A DNA stretch of 64,000 nucleotides. Source: Hydrangea macrophylla (Eukaryota; Streptophyta; Magnoliopsida; Cornales; Hydrangeaceae). Positions within the stretch are counted from its first letter, which is position 1. Every line of letters starts with the position of its first letter. Of the stretch, positions 22,951 through 34,617 are shown one piece after another. The stretch lies in NCBI GenBank assembly GCA_033977485.1, contig CM066991.1, positions 31,369,850 to 31,433,849 of the forward strand, in the 5' to 3' direction. The position numbers were made by a program, and so were the translations under genes. A model generated the notes under the pieces. The model was not told the origin of the DNA. It saw nothing but the letters and a program-made list of their open reading frames with translations, and searched no databases.

Positions 22951-24080
22951 TTGAATTATAAATTTTGTCATATGAATTGTATGAGTATGCTAGGTGTTTT
23001 TTTTATGACAAAAGGGATAGTTTAACAATCCACATAATTATATTCTTATTTCAAATATGTAATCTTTGGACGTCCAATATAGCCATAGTCTATAAAAATG
23101 TTAAATGATCATAAACTATAGATACATCGATATTTTTGGCCATAAATGGAAAAACAACCCATCGAGATAAATTTTCCCATTTAAGATTAGTGCACAGAAG
23201 CTGTGGTTTCTAAGTTTTTATTGCATATCCCCAATTAAAGTTTTGGCCTACCTTTTGGAATTGAAACTGTCTTCCAAATAACCTTTTAAAGAAAGATTAA
23301 ATAGATGTACACAGTGATTGCCCAATTAAAATTTAAGTTATAAAACTAAGGTAAGGGTGACATATAATATTAGTGTATTTTTTCTTCACCTAACATAAGT
23401 TGGGATTCAATTTGTGGAATCTGCAAAATAACAATGTTTAGTACAACTAGGCTAATAAAATATAAATAAATGAAAATACTGAACAATAAATAAAATACTA
23501 AACCTTTGACTTTGACTTCTTGTGGGGTCACAGTGGTTGAACTCCAAGAACACAAGCAAGGCCAAACCAAATCCTGATCTAATTTGGGAGTGAGATATGG
23601 ATAGGGTGTATTTGGGACTTTAGTAGGTGATTATAACAACTATGTGGCTAAGAAATCTGGCCTTTACTTGCAAAATCTGTCTAGTGAATGGAAATTTTGC
23701 TATAAAAACTGAAAATTTGGGGTTTCAAACTATTTTAGGGACAACTATATGTACTAACTAGACTAAAAATATTAAATCTAAATTTTAATAGGAATATTTT
23801 ACTACTACAAATTGACAAAGGTTGTACAAGAAAACAAATATTTTAATTTAAGAAATACAGTACGCAAAGGTTTTGTTACATATTTTTTAACATGAAATCA
23901 TCAATTACATAGAAGTAAATTTTTACAACTACTAGAACTAGAAAAGGCAAAGAAAAACTAAAGTTTCCTACTTCTAGGGACAATATGAAGTGCTCACATA
24001 GTAACCTCCCTATACTATTCTCTCTCTAACAGTGTGTGTGAAGCTGTGCTGTTGTTGGTGTGTTTTGAAGCTGCTGCTTG

Positions 24081-24094
24081 CCTTTTTTTATAGG
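24081..24094 (-). promoter_or_regulatory. TATA box of the Athila-like LTR
   Basis: The minus strand reads CCTATAAAAAAAGG, followed downstream by a CA-rich leader and CTAACAGTGTGTGTG on the plus strand. It is the only strong TATA-like word in the LTR in the element orientation. Confidence 0.5.
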
Positions 24095-24607
24095 CAATGT
24101 TTTTGACAATTTTTGTCACTTTGTTCGTCACTTTGGCATGAGATTGATAGTTTTCTTTGCTTTGTTCTCAATTGTCTTCCTTCGTCTGACAATGATCCTG
24201 CAAAAAAAAAAAAGAAAAAAAGAACAGAGAGAAACAGAGGGAAAGAGAGTTAGATTAATAAAAACAAAAACATCACTTTCAGTTTTGAATTCTCGCTCTT
24301 CGATTGTTGATTTTTTTTTTGTATGTATATATATAGATTAGTTTACTAATTTGTTACTATTCACATTTAATAACAATATGGGAGATACTACAGTGTGGTT
24401 ACTACTTCTTTTCTTCCCTTTATTTCACTTCATTTTTTTACCTAAACATATAAAATATGTAAAAATACATAATTACACGCATTTGAGTGGCATCACGATT
24501 AAATTATATTAATTCAAATACGCATGTAAAACTAGTGATTTGGGGGATTAAATAAGCAATATGTCTATTATATTGGCACATTAATGTGCAATATTTAGTG
24601 TTTGTCA

Positions 24608-27000
24608 CCTGCTCCTCCTTCCAATAGTCAGACTTGGCCCAGGAGTAGCCCGAGAGGTCCCAGTCTGGATGGTCGGTAGTTGCCCGCTGGATCCGGTAAG
24701 CGTAGCCCGTGTGGAAGTCAGCCTCAGCCTCCTCCTTTATGTCCTTCGCCCTCACCTCCTGGGCAGTGACGACCTCTGGAAGAGCAAGCTTCTTGGCTTC
24801 TACGGCTTCCTTCCCAGCCTCCGCAGTCACCGTCTTGGCTTCTGCAGCCTTTCAGGCTGCCCGCTCGGCCATAAGGTCCTCTCGAACTTCCCCCAACTCC
24901 AAGGCCAAAGTCCTCATTTTCTCCTCCTCCACAGTAAGGGCGAAGTCCGATGCCTCCCGTGCTGCCTTATCAGTAGACAAGGTGATCTCAACTACGGCAA
25001 GTCTTTCGATAACACTGAGCAGGTATGCCTCAACCCCCGCAGCCAAACAACCAACCTACAAGGAGACAGAAACCATCAATTACTGCAAGCGGGGAAATAG
25101 GGAGAAATGTGTGAGAAACTACTTACCATGTGGCTGACGTTGTAAACCATCCGATCAGGGCCTCGGGGCCTAACCCGGAGCACTTGTCAACCTGGCTTTG
25201 CAGCAGCTCGGGTCAGACCCTCGCTCGAACTTCATCCGTCGTCTCCATCGTCGGCATTCCGGTCGGAATATCGTGTGGCCTGGAAGGCGTGACTACATCA
25301 ACACAGGGAGTTGACGTCCTGATTGATACCAAGTCAGGCGGGCGTATGGAGGCCGTAGTAAAAGTCACATCGAGAGCTGATGTCCCGACAGCATCCGCCC
25401 GGGGCCCATAGTGGATCCTTTTTAATCATTGGCCTTCAGCGGGATCTTACCTTCTTTTTCTCAGGCCCGCTCGCGCGGCCAATGCAGTTTCCTTCTCCTT
25501 CAGAGTAGCCGTGTCTCTGGGGGCCATCTCTATTAAACCAAAGAAAGATACATGTTAGTTGAACACAAAATTGATAAAGTAGCGAGGCAATCTAAAAATG
25601 GATGGAGAACGTACCAGCGATAATTGGAGGGAGCACGGGTGCCTTAAAATGCCGAGTGGGTTAGTATGTGGTTTTTCTATATCTTGATCAGGTCAGTAGT
25701 TTGTTGATGTCTATGGAGTTGTCGGCCAAAGATCTGATCCTGGCATGGCAGTCCTCGGGAATACTGGCTAGGTCGGCTGATCCCACTGCAAAACAAAGGA
25801 CAGTTAGTTCAGCATCAATAGTAAAATAAGACAAGAGACAAGACAGGAGCTTACTCTTCAGCTTTCCCGCCCAGGAAGTCCTCAGCTGGGTCCCTATGGC
25901 CTTCTTACAAAGCCCAAGGGTGGGCACTTGGAAGAATTCTTCTTTCACCCCCTATTGTTGCTCGGGTAATTGACTATAAATTCTCCTCTCCTACCTGGCT
26001 CCCAGCAAAAAGAAGCCAGCTTCCACATGAACCGGGAACAGTTGGTGTATCAAAAAAAAACTCATGTATGGTCTGCTCGTACTCGAGAATCTGGGACCAC
26101 AATGAGATAACCCCCCATCAAGAACCTCCACCCATTCAGAGCGAGTTGCCCAGGAGCAATCCTGAGATATATCACCACATCCCGGGCAAGAGGGTGGAGG
26201 GGTAGGCAAAGGCCCGCCATGAGGGCATCCTCATAAAGAGTAACGAAACCCAATTGGTAGAAGTAAGCCCCGCCGCCATGCACGGCCACGGAACAATGGT
26301 TGGGGATGTTGTACCTATCCCTGATCCAGCTTAGATCTTGGGTATGCAAGCTGCTAACGATCGACTCGCAATAAAAGACTATATCGGGGCTATTCGGCAC
26401 TGATGCCTTGTCGTCCGACCCCTAGACACTGAGGCAACTAGAAGCTCCTAAAATGCCTCATCATCGGACACCTGGATAGGAATCCTGCCCTTACTATGTT
26501 TTTCAGACAAAGTCACGCCAGGTGGATCATGACACGTGTTCGAGGTCCCTGATCTAGATTGTTCGTCCTTTGATCGGGATGACAAGTTGAAGCCAGAGTG
26601 ACACATCTCTTGGACTCCTACGGTAGGATGGGACAGTAGCATAAGGGTCAGTAACCCCAAGCCTAAGGTACAAGGGGGCCAAGTCTAAAATCTTGAAGGG
26701 CCTGGTGTATAAGGCTCTAAGGGTAATGTAACACCCGGTCAATACTACCTTGGGACACCCCGAACGGTTCAACTGCTCTACTAGGGAGGACAACTACCTG
26801 ACCTAAAAATGAAGATGAACCTAAGGAAGAAAAAATCTCACTCCCTAACAAGCCCTAGTGGATTCGTGCTCTCCAGCTTCACTCGAGAAAGAAGAAGAAA
26901 GAAAAGGAGAAGGAGAAATATAGTGAATTGTAACTGGGGAGGAAAGGACTTACAGGGAAAGACACAGGAAAGAGCTCGGAGAACTTGACCGGACATTTTT
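24608..27000 (-). pseudogene. intron-containing antisense gene, possibly PF04195 type ('transposase (putative), gypsy type'), decayed
   Basis: Coding pieces read on the minus strand in order. 26400-26062 has SIVSSLHTQDLSWIRDRYNI, YEDALMAGLCLPLHPLARDV and APGQLALNGWRFLMGG, like the LPLHPF...LAPGQLHPNGWR pattern of that family. 25948-25688 has an intron with GT-AG borders at 25854-25786. Another candidate intron is 25614-25530. A coiled-coil segment rich in Ala, Glu and Lys (25046-24504) has one TGA near 24850. The downstream end is cut at 24607 by the Athila LTR. Frame breaks in the N-terminal part (26800-26400) mean no intact product. The family call is from memory of motif style and needs a profile search. 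Confidence 0.45.
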
Positions 27001-27066
27001 TCTCTCTCAGACTGCTCGGTTTATTCAGAAGATGGGCAACAAGAACATCAAAAATGCACAAGTATT

Positions 27067-27077
27067 CCTTATATAGG
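27067..27077 (-). promoter_or_regulatory. TATA box of the antisense gene
   Basis: CCTATATAAGG on the minus strand lies just upstream of a CT-rich leader, and a splice-donor-like CTGTAAGTCC occurs near 26950. It is oriented toward the decayed gene at 24608-27000 and against the LTR at 27353. Confidence 0.5.
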
Positions 27078-27352
27078 CAGCATGGATAGTCCAAATTAAA
27101 TCAGATCCGATGATCCTGCACAACTCCCGCCTAAACGCTGCTAGCTATTGCCTCGGGCAGGCCAAGCAGCGCCTCAAAAGGTGTGCAATTATAAGCCCCG
27201 GGGCAACCGCTCGTTCTGGGTCCCAGTTGACCAAGGCAACTGATCCAACTCCAAGAAATGTCCCGGGCAGTATCCCGAATCATTTTTTGAGCAACAAAAA
27301 TTTTCAAGCATCATTCGATGCAATACAGTTTAACCTTAAAAATGGGGGCAGC

Positions 27353-28010
27353 TGATTTGTACAAATATATCCATTCAAAGTCAGCTTTTGCCACCTCAGC
27401 AAGGAAAGCCGAAATCATTCAGTAATTGCGCTCACCACGCAACTGCCCTAAGCTGTTTATCTATAATTGTCCGGGTTCAACCTGAGGTCCGGTGCATGAT
27501 GTAGGCTTACCCTACAATGGGTGCAGCCCAGGCATGTCTGGTGACCTACCCCACAAAGGTTCCATACAACTTCTTATGTCAGCTAGAAGACTAATGGAAA
27601 GCCTAGATAGTTTCCTAACTATATTAGGGAACTCCCATGATTTGTGCTAATCAATCCCCATTTGATTGTACTACCTAATCAAGCTACTTACATTGTACGA
27701 GTGGTCTCTTGCATCTATAAAAGAGATCACTCACCCCCTTTCAAGGGGATCACATTTTTACCAAACAGAATCACAATTCTACATTACACTCATACTCTGC
27801 TCAGCAGGTTTCTGGTAGCTCCAAGCCATTGTTGGTTTCCCAAAGACCCTTGGCGACTTTCACATCATAGTGCAAGTTCTCCGACACATAAATGTGGACG
27901 TAGGTTTCTTATTAACAAGGCCGAACCACATACAAATTCTCATCTTATTCTTCGTACTCTCTCTCTCTCTTGCCCAATGACACACCCGTTCCAAAATTTT
28001 ATGGTTTTAT
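27353..28010 (+). mobile_element. LTR of an unassigned plus-strand element (right end not resolved)
   Basis: A PPT-like AAAAATGGGGGCAGC (27339-27352) precedes TGATTTGTACAAAT. CTATAAAAG at 27715-27723 is a good TATA box, followed by CACTCACCCCC. The 3' part (GTGGACGTAGG, GCCGAACCAC, CTCTCTCTCTC) looks like plant gypsy R/U5. There is no second copy in the window. If it is a 3' LTR, the gene at 24608-27000 is antisense in the 3' region of that element, the same arrangement as the PMD gene in F. The end near 28010 is a guess. Confidence 0.45.
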
Positions 28011-28049
28011 CATGCATTTTTAACTTTTAAAAATTATCAATATTATTTG

Positions 28050-30048
28050 ATAATGGTGAATGAGGTTAACTATGAGTCAACGGTAAGGTGTCAGTAAGGA
28101 CACGAGAATTTGGTAAGTGAGATTGCATTGGCATGACTAAATGCATTAATGTGAAATAAATGTTATTTGAAATATCTGGTATTTTATGAATAGTGAATTA
28201 TATCTGTGTAGTACAATTTCTGGAAGTTTTGTAATCGTTGTAGAGCATTTTGAACACTGCGGGAGAACGTGAGGGACACGTTAAATAAAAGGTAGGTTGT
28301 GTAAAAATTTCATAGAATTTAGTTTACGAACATAATTTTGGACCCAAACGAGACTTAGTTGAAAACTTTTCTAATTTATAGTTTTTACTCGTAAAGGCGT
28401 AAAATGGATATGCGCGACGTTTCAGGAGTTAACTAGAAGTTTGAGACACTCGAGGGGAGGTGAACACAATTATCAGAAAGATTGTCTATAAATAGAGGAG
28501 GGTGAGAATTTTGTTTGTTATAAACTTTACAAAAAATCTTGAGAGAGGAGAGAGAAGGGATATTTAGTGCCACGATCTTGTCGGCGACATACAACGACCG
28601 TTTGTCTGCCAGTTTTTCACCAAATTTAATATTTGGACTCCTGGAGGTAAGATCTACGTTTTGATACTTCTTAGGCCTCGTTTGGCTAACTTTTGTAAAA
28701 ATTTAATTTCTAGATTACTGGGGAAAATGCAGTAAAACTTATAGGAATCATCTGAAAATGATGATTCGATGCCTTTATGCCTTCGTAGTACTTCCCTCAA
28801 AGTTTGAGAGAGTTTGCACGAGGTATGAAATCCTAACTTATGTTATATAGGTGAAATACATATTTTAGATTTCGACGACGAAATTGTGATCCGGGCAAAA
28901 TTCACGTGTTAATTTTAGGCCCGTTAATTATGCACGTGCTTAAATATGAATAGCATGTCTAAATTTGTACGAGCACGTTGAGTTCTCTATGTGGGTCAAA
29001 GGGGGGACTTATACAAATTCTTGTCGGAGTAAGCTTCTCGATGTTTGAGAATTTTAGTAGCGACAGCTACTGCGCATGGTTTAAGGTGTGGACTTGCCAG
29101 GGTACTTGGGGATGTAATGGTTGTACGCTTGGACTAGACATTGACATCGCTGTTTAAGGCTTAGACTTGTCGCTACCGGATGAATGCGTAATTTTTTTCC
29201 TAGGGACTATTGATGTTATTTATGAGATTAAAGTATGTTTTTCATATATGCATATGTTAGAATTTGTACACTCAGCATATAGCTGAGCAGTGAAGCTTTA
29301 CTCCATTGAAGGTGATAAGAAGAAAGGCAAGAAGAAGCGTGAGGAGTGAGGCTGAGGAATGCCGGGGGAATCACATTTGTTTATACCTTTTGTTCTCTCT
29401 TTCCTAAACTTGTATAAGTATTTGGGAAGTTTAATGTGTTGTAATAGGACCATGGGGTAGTTTCGTAGCACTACATTTTGTATTCAAACTCTTGTAATCG
29501 TATTTTAAACCGTTGCAATATTGTACGTATGTGTTGGTAATTGTTTGGAGAACCTTGAGTGAGATTCTACAGAATGCTCAACAAACTGCTAGGAATCAGT
29601 CGACTGATCCATATTACAGTCGACTGGACCCCTGTTTTACAAGGAGATTCTTTCAGTTTTTGAAGGCACCAGTCGACTGAAGGAGGGTTATTAGTTGACT
29701 GGTTTATGCACAAAAACTTGTCATTTTGCTAGATGATCTTCAGTCGACCGGATCAGCTCAGTCGACTAAGAAATTGATGCCCCAGTCGACTGAGTCCCTG
29801 ACTCAGTTGACTGGACTAGGCCATTGAACTTTAATACCCTTCTGCCTTAGACCTTCAGTAGATTGGACTGTCGATACAGTCGACTGGGTCTTTGTTATTA
29901 AAAAAGGATTCTTTAAATTGAACAAAACTTTGTATGACTCTAACTTTAATGGTTTTTACGTGTTGCTGTTTTAATTTAAAGGAATTGGATAAGCCTTGGT
30001 GGCGTGCCACGTGTCCTGTTCCCGCGCATAGAGGGATGGGTCGTGACA
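28050..30048 (+). mobile_element. 5' LTR of Tekay-like element C (left end not resolved)
   Basis: The right end GGGTCGTGACA and the PBS-like sequence 5 nt further are clear. CTATAAATAG at 28496-28505 is a TATA box. Offsets of TATA boxes in the sister LTRs (339-554 bp) place the start at roughly 27950-28160. No partner LTR is in the window. An array of CAGTCGACTG palindromes lies at 29597-29886. No gene is supported. Confidence 0.65.
29597..29886 (+). repeat. paired CAGTCGACTG palindromes forming five hairpins
   Basis: Exact CAGTCGACTG is at 29597, 29617, 29670, 29783 and 29877. One-mismatch copies are at 29692, 29741, 29759 and 29804, and a weak copy is near 29856. They come in pairs 18-22 bp apart, so each pair can form a stem. 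The best one, 29782-29814, pairs CCAGTCGACTGAGTC with GACTCAGTTGACTGG: 15 bp, one G-U and a 3-nt loop. The array ends 162 bp before the LTR end. Confidence 0.85.
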
Positions 30049-30265
30049 TTTATTGGTAATAGAGCTAGAGGTAACAAAACTTTGGGAACGTTCGACGACA
30101 GGAGTGTTGAGTGAATTGTCACATTGCATCCATATATGGTAGAGATGTTTGGAGTATGTGCATTTTGTTCTACATACACGTTATAGATATTGTTGTGCAT
30201 GCATAGTGTTTATGCATCGAGACTTATAGGAGTTACAACCATGGGTGACCGAGAATTATCACCAA
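30049..30265 (+). mobile_element. element C leader with PBS and gag start
   Basis: The PBS-like TGGTAATAGAGCTAGAGG at 30054-30071 is a decayed initiator tRNA-Met site. An ATG at 30240 (MGDRELSP) is probably the gag start. It is cut after 26 bp by solo LTR D. Confidence 0.6.
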
Positions 30266-30704
30266 TGTAACACCTGTAATTTTTCTTTCATTAATAATAT
30301 CAGCTTTTCGAATTTCTGTATTGGATCGGCTATATGATTATATTATTATTTTAGTTGGGTGACGGTTTTGACATATCTTAGGATTACTTATTAGACTATA
30401 GTAACCATACCAACTCGACCGTAATAAGATTTAACTTAGTCCCATACCCGGACCCGGACATTAGAAATAATACCTGATTGTACGTAAATCGAGACCGACA
30501 CGTATACCGAGAAACTTATGCACGTAAATCGATAAAGTGGCACACAATCCAAGGTGGTCCCTACATGGCTGACCACATGGCAAGCTCCATGCACCACCCT
30601 AACACATGTCACCACCCCATGTGACACTTTTCCACATCTAGGACACTTGTCCTTACATGAATACATGCTTACATGCAAGATGACACTTGCCACCACCCAA
30701 CCTT

Positions 30705-30713
30705 CTATATAAA
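30705..30713 (+). promoter_or_regulatory. TATA box of LTR D
   Basis: CTATATAAA lies 439 bp into the LTR, followed by TGTGCTCTTTAGACTCTTTACAATC, a plausible start region. Confidence 0.55.
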
Positions 30714-31169
30714 CTCACATGCACATGTATTGTGCTCTTTAGACTCTTTACAATCTGAATATTTAGAGAGGGAGATAGGAGATTAGACATATAGGAAGCT
30801 AGGAAGAAATCCAAGCATTCACCCCTCTTCTCTTGTGTGAATCTCACATGCAAACACATATACACACCCATACACTTATATATAGCACCATGGGGACTTA
30901 GAATCTATAATTAGAAGTCTTAGAAGACCTACAAAGAATCCCATAAGTCAAGAAGTAAAGAAGAAGGAGAAGAACAAAGAACATCCACCATTGAAGTTGA
31001 GTTCAAGCTTCCTAAAGCTCAAATCCAAAGCCCAAGCTCAATTTCAAGACTTGGTGAGTAAATTATAAGTAAATTGTGAGTAATTGTGAGTAATCTAACT
31101 CAATTTAGAACATATATAGTATGTATTAATGTTTATTAGGAGTTTGATATTGTCGTGTTGAAGTTTTCA

Positions 31170-31930
31170 TGACATGCAAGACAAGTGCTTTAAATCTGAG
31201 AAACTGAAACTTCCAGCAGAATGTAGCTTAGTAAAATGAATGTTTTGTGCAGCTCAAAAATCGGAATTAAAATAAGTTTTTTTGTGGTGAAAGCTGACTC
31301 ATTTATCTACAAAAAACTCTTCTATAGCTCATTCTAGAAATCAATCCTTCATGAGTGAAATGCATGTACAACGCAGTGTTATGAATCTGAGAAACTGAAA
31401 CTTCCAGCAGAATGTAGCTTAGTAAAATGAAAGTTTTTTGCAGATCAAAAATCGGAATAAAGCTAAGTTTTTTTGTGGTTAAAGCTAACTTATTTATCTA
31501 CAAATAACTCTTATATATCTCAGTCTAGAAATCAATCCTTCATAGGTGAAATGAATGTACAACGCTGTGTTATAAATCTGAGAAACTGAAACTTTCAGCA
31601 GAACATAGTTTAGTAAAATGAATGTTTGGAGTAGCTCAAAAATCTGAATTAGGCTAGGTTTTTTTGTTGAGAAATCTAACTCATTTATCTACAAATAACT
31701 CTTTTATAGCTCAGTCTAAAAACCCATCCTTCATAGGTGAAATTCATGTACAACGCAGTGCTATAAATCTTAGACATAGCCGTCCGAAAGTATAGAAATA
31801 TCTAGGTAGAATAAATATATTGAACAGCTCAAAAATGTATTTGAAGCTAGATTTTTTTGTACATGAAGATAATCATATTGTCTACAATGTTTTAGTTTTT
31901 ATTTTGATCCACAAAGCAATTTATCATGCC
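31170..31930 (+). repeat. 191-bp tandem repeat in LTR D, about four copies
   Basis: AAATCTGAGAAACTGAAAC-type words occur at 31192, 31383 and 31574, and a degenerate AAATCTTAGACATAG at 31765. Spacing is exactly 191 bp each time. Other shared words are CAGCTCAAAAATC, TTTATCTACAAA and ATGTACAACGCAGTG. The last copy is the most diverged. Confidence 0.9.
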
Positions 31931-32544
31931 CAAATAAATCATATTGTTTCAGTCAACACAGTGAAAATGTAACCTGGCAGATTATGTAGCTTTTTGTATG
32001 ATGTTTTATTTATGCATGGTATTGATTGTTGATGCTAGTTTCCTATACCTGTGTTATTATGAAAATCTTGTGCAATGGTAGTGCTATCACGTAGATGAGT
32101 ATGTTAAGGGTTTCATCTATATGTTTACGGGTATTAAATCCATGTTATAAATCCATGAGTTACGTGAATTTAGTTTAATGACCGTTGGAAAGTTCATGCC
32201 CAAACTATGAGTATGTTGTATGGCACGATTATTGCGTTGGTAAGTGATTGGGAAAGTTTTCATCATAGGTATATTGAGAGGTAAACGGAATGTCGAACGT
32301 AAAGCGAAATACTGACGGTTATAAGTGGATGATATTAATGAACTAAACTATGAAACGTACGAACGTGTAAAATAACGATAAAACCATGAATAACAGATTT
32401 TATGCGAATAAGGGACATTGGGTCTCGTTTCTAGTTGTGTGACTACCGGTCAAAGTGGATTCGTGAACTTTCATGTCGTGTTTGGATATATCTTGCAAAA
32501 TTGGTCTTTCGGTAATTCCATGGTGTCGATCGGAGAGTTATGTT

Positions 32545-32885
32545 CTGTGTTCTTGATCTGAGGATCGGCATGACATGTTCGGTCAAATGCAGATGACTTG
32601 AGGATCGTCATGACGTGTTCGATTAAGTGGTTTATTATTTTTCCGCACCCTTGGATTGAGCATCGGCTTGAAGTGTTCGGTCAAGTACGGGTGACCTGAG
32701 GATCAGCATGACGTGTTCGTCCAAGTGATTGTTAATATCCCGTACCCTTGGTCTGAGGATCGGCATGACGTGTTCGGTAATGTGCGGGTGACTTGATGAT
32801 CGGCATGACGTGTTCGACCAAGAGACTGTTAATATCCCGCACACTTGTTCTGAGGATCATCAGTGATGTGTTCAATCAAGCGGTT
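32545..32885 (+). repeat. dimeric tandem array in LTR D, seven units
   Basis: The core GAGGATCGGCATGACGTGTTC starts (at GATC) at 32563, 32603, 32661, 32701, 32758, 32798 and 32855. Intervals alternate 40, 58, 40, 57, 40 and 57, a dimer of 97-98 bp. Flanking words such as CTTG/CAAG, TTGATC/GGTCAA (G-U) and CCCG/CGGG can pair around the core, though less cleanly than in B and E. The array ends about 680 bp before the LTR end. Confidence 0.85.
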
Positions 32886-33566
32886 CTTTGTCGAGTGTTG
32901 TTCTTTCTTGACCGGTAAATGCGTTTGGAGTTAAGTATTCTTTCAGTCAATGTCGTTGGTCAGTTCAGTTCTGGGTTAAGTTTCGAAGGGAATGATTGGG
33001 TTTAAATAAGGTATAGTTTTGAGAGTAAGAAAATATTAACGAAACATAGTTGAGAATAAGAAGAAATGAAGAATAACTTACCTTAAGTGGTGGTAACCTT
33101 AAGGGGACCCTCACTTAGCTTAACTGCTAATGGCTTTTCATGCCTCTAGACCTTCCACGTCTAGCCTTTGCAGGTCCAGACGGAGCCGACTGCTATCAAG
33201 ATGCTAACTTTACTACTGAAGACTATGCTGGTGAAGATTACTACGAGGAAGGCTACGGTTTCGCCAGTTGAAGACTTTGGAGCTTTTCTTTTGTTATAGT
33301 TCTGTTATTATTATGTTAGTGATGTAATAGTTTAGCTGGTCTTATAATATGTAACTTTTGGATATCTTTTTGGCCTGTAATATACTACTGATGTAAGACT
33401 TGGATGTTTTAAATTTCTGCTTCCGCTGAACTTAGTCACTTTCCCATATCACATTATTATTATAAGCATGTTTGGACAATCAGGTGATACTCACAACCAG
33501 TCATGTGTCTATGAACCCATATAGGAAATTTATTTTTCCCTATTTTTGGTACTTCGGGGCGTGACA

Positions 33567-34617
33567 ACCACATACCCGACGTATGAATGACATGACATAA
33601 ATGATTGGAAATATGGAGATGTGATCCAGAATATAACAGAACGGTCACCTCCAACACCTCCTTTTTAAGATGCACCAATAGCGGTAGTGCATGGACATAA
33701 AAATCAGGGTATGAGTTCTATATCTGAATAGTTTACAAGCATGAAGATGACAGAATTTCAGGAGACGTCTGACACGATACTTGCAGAATATTGGATTATG
33801 GATATGGAAAGAATATTTCAATCTATTCTAATGATTGATAGGGAGAAGATTGAGAACACTAGTGATATACTCAAGGGTGAGGCCCAGAATTGGTAGATGA
33901 ATAGATCAGGGAGCACCGATAACTTGGGAGGGATTTAAAGCAGAGTTCAATCGTCAATTCTTTCCAAGGGCTACTCTCAATGCAAAAAAGAGAGAATATG
34001 ATAATCTTCGACAAAAGGAGATGATTGTAACAGAGTACACCTCAAAATATAATGCTTTGCTGAGATTTGGAAAAGGGTTTGTGTTGACCAAGGAAGATAG
34101 AGCAAGGAAATTTGAAGGGGGCTTAAGGGAAAATATTCATTTGAGGGTGGAGACCTATGAGCATTCGACTGTGGCAGCAGTTCAATAAACTGCGCTTGTG
34201 GCCGAGAGTGAAAGGAATGATCTAGGCAGAATCAGCACTACAATCGGGGTAATGAGGCTGGTGATAAGAACCAAGGCGGATCTTTCAAGAGGCCATTTTT
34301 AAGATGCTCTGGTTCTAGTTTTAGTGGGTTCAGGATGATGCCAAGTAACTTACCGTTGTGTTCACTTTGCAAGCGACCATACTTAGGCTGATGTTTCATG
34401 ACCAAACCCCAGAATAGGAACCAAGGAGGGGGTAGTACAATTTGACTCTGGACATGAGGGGCAAGTGTTATGATTGTGGGGTATTTGGACATCAAGCCAA
34501 GGAATGTCCGAGGAGGCCCAGCAAGGACCTAATTCTTTGGCCTCCAGTGGGTAGAAGCCTAGATAGTCTAACGATGGGGGATAAAGGACAGAGCAATGTC
34601 AAGAGAGAGCATTTCAG
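33567..34617 (+). pseudogene. gag: gag of element C (nonfunctional)
   Basis: The translated region contains gag-like words (MTEFQETSDTILAEYWIMDM, ERIFQSILMIDREK, FNRQFFPRATLNAKKREY, EYTSKYNALLRF) in changing frames with several stops. An intact zinc knuckle, CYDCGVFGHQAKEC (CX2CX4HX4C), lies at about 34466-34507. Chromovirus gag normally binds RNA through this knuckle. The frame is too damaged for a full product. The N-terminus is separated by solo LTR D. Confidence 0.8.

Larger units (their letters stand above)
22198..24607 (-). mobile_element. 5' LTR of the Athila-like element (about 2410 bp)
   Basis: The inner end is set by the PBS. The outer end is set by a TGACAAACAC start on the minus strand at 24607, which gives matching TGAC/GTCA termini and coincides with where the neighbouring coding frame is cut. 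No second LTR copy is in the window, so the outer end is tentative. It contains a TATA box at 24081-24094 and a tRNA-like segment at 22830-22950. No protein-coding gene is supported. Confidence 0.55.
30266..33566 (+). mobile_element. solo LTR D of a Tekay-like family (3301 bp)
   Basis: It starts TGTAACACCT and ends GGGGCGTGACA, the same terminal style as LTRs B and E. No PBS follows the right end and no PPT precedes the left end. The flanks are ACCAA (30261-30265) and ACCAC (33567-33571), a TSD with one mismatch. Gag sequence of element C resumes on the right, so D lies inside C. It contains a TATA box at 30705, a 191-bp tandem repeat and a hairpin-type array at 32545-32885. No gene is supported. 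Confidence 0.8.

Noticed and set aside
24504..24830. Coiled-coil ORF extending past 24607
   Set aside because: The last 30 or so codons read into the Athila LTR; only the part right of 24607 belongs to the older gene.
27644..28030. 128-codon plus-strand ORF in the LTR at 27353
   Set aside because: It crosses the TATA box and R/U5 of an LTR and has no domain.
32545..32885. CRISPR-like array with 40 and 57 bp spacing
   Set aside because: Units are tandem throughout their length and sit inside an LTR of a eukaryotic element.
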